The notes beneath the pieces are model-generated. The model had not been told where the DNA came from. It saw only the letters and a program-made list of their open reading frames with translations, and ran no database searches. This document shows, piece after piece, positions 5,475-8,121 of a stretch of 8,121 bases of DNA (within the stretch, counting starts at the first letter, position 1; every line of letters begins with the position of its first letter). The stretch lies in the NCBI GenBank assembly GCA_026197015.1, contig JAPHRB010000059.1, positions 1 through 8,121 of the forward strand. Reading direction: 5' to 3'. The DNA comes from Gammaproteobacteria bacterium (lineage in GTDB: Bacteria > Pseudomonadota > Gammaproteobacteria > SZUA-229). The position numbers were made by a program, and so were the translations under genes.

Positions 5475-6143
5475 TTATTCGATGATCTGGCTCAGGTGAT
5501 TCATATCATTAATTAACTTCCAGTCGCCCCCACCCTGCTCAACTCGCTTAGCCCATGTTTCAACACGATTCTGATATTCTCTAGGGTCAACGTTGTCACT
5601 CTTTAGTTTAGTCACATTGATAGCCACGACATGAATACCATTAAAACTAATTGGAAAATCACGTATCTGGCCTTTTTTAATTTCCTCTTTTAAATCTGAA
5701 AAGATAAGAATCGTTCTTTGCGTTGCCTGAGTTTCATTTAAATATTCTATTGCCTGTAAGATACCGCCGGTTATATCAGTGTATCTACTTGGTTGAATAT
5801 TTTTACCAAACTTATCAATAGATTCTATGAATGCGCGTTTCTGGGCATTTGCCATAGACGGCCTTAAGTCAAAACTCATACGGGCAATAATATCTTTTTC
5901 ATTAAAGCTCTCACTATCTATTCGTGCCAATGCTAAAGATTCACCGGGCGTTAATGAACCCAGTAGATAACGCATTACTATTTGCACTTTATCAAACTGC
6001 TTACTGTAGGTTCCCGAGGTATCTACCAGCACATAAACCGCTTTTTTTTCTCTGGGTTTTGAACAGCCATGTTGTGCCAGTAAACTCATCAGCAACATAA
6101 AACTTAAGCTAAGAAATACACCTTTTGCAACAAATGTTTTCAT
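5475..6143 (-). CDS. Small exported von Willebrand A domain protein
   Basis: The protein has 222 residues. The N-terminus (1-26) is a basic then strongly hydrophobic export signal (LSLSFMLLMSLLA). Cys27 could be a lipidation site, but the preceding QHG lacks the usual aliphatic residue at -3, so lipidation is uncertain. The rest is one compact vWA fold: strand AVYVLVDTSGTY carries a MIDAS-like DxSxT motif (Asp41, Ser43, Thr45), Thr122/Asp123 supply the second loop, and ILIFSDLKEE (Asp150) the third. GIHVVAINV and the C-terminal helices complete it. It probably binds a divalent metal and mediates protein-protein contact in the periplasm. Its ATG overlaps the stop of the upstream membrane gene by 4 bp (6143-6140), so the two are translationally coupled and probably act together. 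It is unrelated in length and domain layout to the YfbK-type lipoprotein in this window. Confidence 0.82.
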   Translation of the reverse strand: MKTFVAKGVFLSLSFMLLMSLLAQHGCSKPREKKAVYVLVDTSGTYSKQFDKVQIVMRYLLGSLTPGESLALARIDSESFNEKDIIARMSFDLRPSMANAQKRAFIESIDKFGKNIQPSRYTDITGGILQAIEYLNETQATQRTILIFSDLKEEIKKGQIRDFPISFNGIHVVAINVTKLKSDNVDPREYQNRVETWAKRVEQGGGDWKLINDMNHLSQIIE

Positions 6144-7600
6144 TTTTCACTCACTTCTTCTTGCTGGTGAGTTAACACACCGCTAATTAAATCTTTTTTC
6201 TTTTTATCTGGCTTGCTTGAAAAACTACTTTCAACTTTTAATGGAATAAAGATAATTAAGTCGTAAACATTCAATATCATTTTGCCTATTGCATAAATAA
6301 TATTGGCAACAAATCGAATACTGACAACCAGCAAATGTAATAACCATACAATGAATAAACCGCTTACCGTTCTGAATGAGTGAATAAATGACTCCAGAGG
6401 AATAGCTACAAACGTTAAAACAAAAGGCAGTATAAAACCCATTACCATTTGCCCTAACGAGGGTATCCAGCGCAATGGCGGTTCCGTCACCTCTACCCCT
6501 GTCAGTAGCTGTGACAAAGCTTCACGGTCAGCTGCTAACATATCTCTCATATATGCAAGTGATGCTTCAATGCCCGCAAAAATCACCAGAAAGCTAAGCA
6601 TAATCCAGAAAATGAGTTTACGTTTATGATCTTCTAATAAATGAATAACCGGGAATAATCGGGTTATGCCTACCGATTCCATTAAAAACAACCCTAAAAT
6701 AACCTCAATACTGATTATGAACAAAGCAGATACATCTGATGCACGGATAGAACTTGAGCCCAAATAACTCGCTGCTCCGACCATTTCTTCCATAGGCAAA
6801 GCGACCAGTTGAAAGTTTACATACATGCCGATTACTGCCAGGCACAGAGCCAGACCTGATATAAAAAACTGCGTAAGTGACGATGAAGACAACATTCGTT
6901 CTGCATACCCGGTTTGATTTCGTATGTCTTCATACGTCTGCATTTGCCCATCAATAATGATTGAACGTTGTTCAAGCCCGGTTATTTTCTTTTCAACAGA
7001 GTTCAGGCTGCTATTAAGTGATCGCCAATAGGGCATCATTTTTTTCAATAAGCCATGGCGATCTCGGCTTGCCCGACGATACTCCTGCAAGTCTGTTTCT
7101 AATGCTTTTTTTAACGTGTTATGTATATCGTTTAATATTTTGGCGACAACCGGGGAGCCATTATCTGGAATATCAGCCACTGCCTTAACCGCTTTAAGCC
7201 ATTCAGGTGGTTTTGGTGGAACTTCGCTAGATTGCACATAATCTTCATCAATGCGGGTAATCTGCTCTTTTAAGTCACGTTGTAATGACGGATAACCACT
7301 AAGATCACGATTTACTAATATTTCTACTCTTTGAAACTCACGTTCAATAAATCGCTCTGCATGCTCCTGACCCTGTGCTAGTAATACTTCACGATTACGC
7401 TTTTTAAGTTGTTTTTCGGCTATCATCACCGACTGGGCCATCAGGCGTAACGCGTTACGCAGACCCCGTGTTAGCAAAAGAATCATCTGGTGCGCAGGCT
7501 GCCTGGCGATATACATCACTATAATCAATATACATACCCAAATGAGCATTGATAACTCGGGCTGGCCTTTTATTAGATTGACCCAGAAATCAGACGTCAT
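6140..7600 (-). CDS. Polytopic inner-membrane protein of unknown family, partner of the vWA protein
   Basis: The protein has 486 residues. A first transmembrane helix lies at about 16-33, followed by a long charged, mostly helical region (34-242) with coiled-coil-like stretches (AEKQLKKRNREVLLAQ, ALETDLQEYRRASRDRHGLLKK, SVEKKITGLEQR). Further hydrophobic helices lie at about 243-265, 288-308, 329-349, 382-402 and 411-428, and possibly a seventh at 432-454. The tail is lysine-rich (SKPDKKKKD). Basic residues after helix 1 place the long helical region in the cytoplasm by the positive-inside rule, with loops 266-287 and 350-381 outside. No nucleotide-binding, protease or channel motif was recognised. 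A GGAG Shine-Dalgarno sits 7 nt before the ATG. The downstream vWA gene overlaps by ATGA, suggesting a membrane complex in which the vWA domain binds on the periplasmic side. That role is inference. Confidence 0.8.
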   Translation of the reverse strand: MTSDFWVNLIKGQPELSMLIWVCILIIVMYIARQPAHQMILLLTRGLRNALRLMAQSVMIAEKQLKKRNREVLLAQGQEHAERFIEREFQRVEILVNRDLSGYPSLQRDLKEQITRIDEDYVQSSEVPPKPPEWLKAVKAVADIPDNGSPVVAKILNDIHNTLKKALETDLQEYRRASRDRHGLLKKMMPYWRSLNSSLNSVEKKITGLEQRSIIIDGQMQTYEDIRNQTGYAERMLSSSSLTQFFISGLALCLAVIGMYVNFQLVALPMEEMVGAASYLGSSSIRASDVSALFIISIEVILGLFLMESVGITRLFPVIHLLEDHKRKLIFWIMLSFLVIFAGIEASLAYMRDMLAADREALSQLLTGVEVTEPPLRWIPSLGQMVMGFILPFVLTFVAIPLESFIHSFRTVSGLFIVWLLHLLVVSIRFVANIIYAIGKMILNVYDLIIFIPLKVESSFSSKPDKKKKDLISGVLTHQQEEVSEK

Positions 7601-7817
7601 ACCATGACTCCACAGTTAAAAAATTTATAATTATTATCATGAGTATAGAGGATACACCATAGAAATAGACTTCGCCCAATCTTAACAAATTCGTAAGGAA
7701 TTAACGCTAAATACATGATACTTCTAACAAACCTGACTCATTGTTATGGCTAAAAATACAAACTTGGTCTAATATTGGTATTGAGATCCTTAATAAAAAC
7801 AGTAAAAAATTTAAATA
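7601..7817. promoter_or_regulatory. Divergent intergenic region between the membrane gene and ppk
   Basis: This A/T-rich 217-bp stretch separates divergent genes and must carry promoters for both. Candidates are weak: a minus-strand TATACT (7647-7642) for the membrane gene and a plus-strand TAATAT (7770-7775) for ppk, neither with a good -35 at 17 bp. No sigma-54 GG-N10-GC element, Pho-box-like CTGTCAT repeat or strong inverted repeat was seen. Confidence 0.35.
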
Positions 7818-8121
7818 ATGACGAAGCCAGACACAAACAAGAAGATTTCCAGGAAAAAGACACCAGGCAAGACAGCCTCTATTGATTTCAAGAAACCTGA
7901 ATATTACCTCAATCGCCAGTTAAGCCTGATCGAGTTCAACTGGCGTGTGTTACAGCAGGCCAGGGACGAAAGTATCCCGCTGCTTGAGCGGCTGCGTTTT
8001 TTGTGTATTTTCAGCACCAACCTGGATGAGTTTTTTGAGATCAGAGTTGCCGGAATGCAACAGAAGGTAGAACTGGGTGCACAGCATAATGAGCCTGATA
8101 ATATTTCACCTAAGCAGGTTC
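7818..8121 (+). CDS. ppk1: Polyphosphate kinase 1, N-terminal part (runs off right edge)
   Basis: The frame is open from the ATG at 7818 to the edge (101 codons plus one base). After a lysine-rich leader (1-27), residues 28-88 are the hallmark Ppk1 N-terminal domain: YYLNRQLSLIEFNWRVLQQARDESIP, then LLERLRFLCIFSTNLDEFFEIRVAG. Asn68 in STNLDEFF aligns with the Asn of E. coli Ppk (SNNLDEFY) that contacts the nucleotide base. Ppk1 reversibly transfers the ATP gamma-phosphate to a growing polyphosphate chain at the membrane, using catalytic histidines that lie beyond this window. An in-frame stop (TAA, 7812-7814) makes this the first possible ATG. The Shine-Dalgarno is poor (upstream sequence is A/T only). 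Full Ppk1 is about 700 residues, so only about one seventh is present. Confidence 0.96.
   Translation, partial: MTKPDTNKKISRKKTPGKTASIDFKKPEYYLNRQLSLIEFNWRVLQQARDESIPLLERLRFLCIFSTNLDEFFEIRVAGMQQKVELGAQHNEPDNISPKQV

Noticed and set aside
6063..6065. Cys27 of the small vWA protein as a definite lipoprotein site
   Set aside because: The residues before it (AQHG) do not fit the lipobox, which needs an aliphatic residue at -3, so only export, not lipidation, is claimed.
5475..7600. Zorya-like or MoxR/vWA defence system
   Set aside because: There is no MotA-like proton channel motif, OmpA-like domain, AAA+ ATPase, helicase or nuclease in or beside the pair.
7601..7817. Pho box controlling ppk
   Set aside because: No CTGTCAT-type 11-bp spaced repeats are present in the intergenic region.

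Overview
The window is A/T-rich DNA, most likely from a gammaproteobacterium. The evidence is a Ppk1 start with proteobacterial signature residues, a YfbK-type von Willebrand lipoprotein, an ECF sigma factor, and a secreted protein ending in a VPxPA-type PEP-CTERM sorting tail of the kind common in aquatic and sulfur- or methane-associated gammaproteobacteria. This assignment is inference from gene families; there is no rRNA or other phylogenetic marker. No tRNA, CRISPR array or insertion sequence was seen. Seven complete genes and one partial gene lie on the minus strand, and one partial gene lies on the plus strand at the right end.

Reading in the minus direction from the right, positions 7600-5475 hold a tightly coupled two-gene unit. 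A polytopic membrane protein of no family I recognise overlaps by 4 bp a small secreted von Willebrand A (vWA) protein. The unit is divergent from ppk, which starts at 7818 and runs off the right edge. Next, at 5207-4491, is a choice-of-anchor/PEP-CTERM exported protein. Its upstream region (5208-5474) carries a well-formed sigma-54 promoter (GG-N10-GC), a hairpin in the predicted 5' leader, and widely spaced inverted 8-mers that could be activator sites. A small DUF695-like cytoplasmic protein follows (4424-3996).

The left half appears to be a regulatory and envelope cluster. It contains a YfbK-type vWA lipoprotein (3856-2096), a bidirectional terminator-like hairpin, an ECF sigma factor (1995-1405), a 4-bp-overlapping single-pass membrane protein that is probably its anti-sigma factor (1408-431), and a secreted FecR-domain protein (318 to beyond position 1). 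The sigma and anti-sigma genes are translationally coupled. The FecR-domain protein has a cleavable signal peptide, so it is periplasmic and is not a classical FecR anti-sigma.

The most interesting items are the uncharacterised vWA/membrane pair, the sigma-54 control region of the PEP-CTERM gene, and the sigma/anti-sigma unit whose putative anti-sigma lacks a zinc-finger domain and carries an expandable 15-bp repeat at its N-terminus. No established defence or mobile system was recognised.
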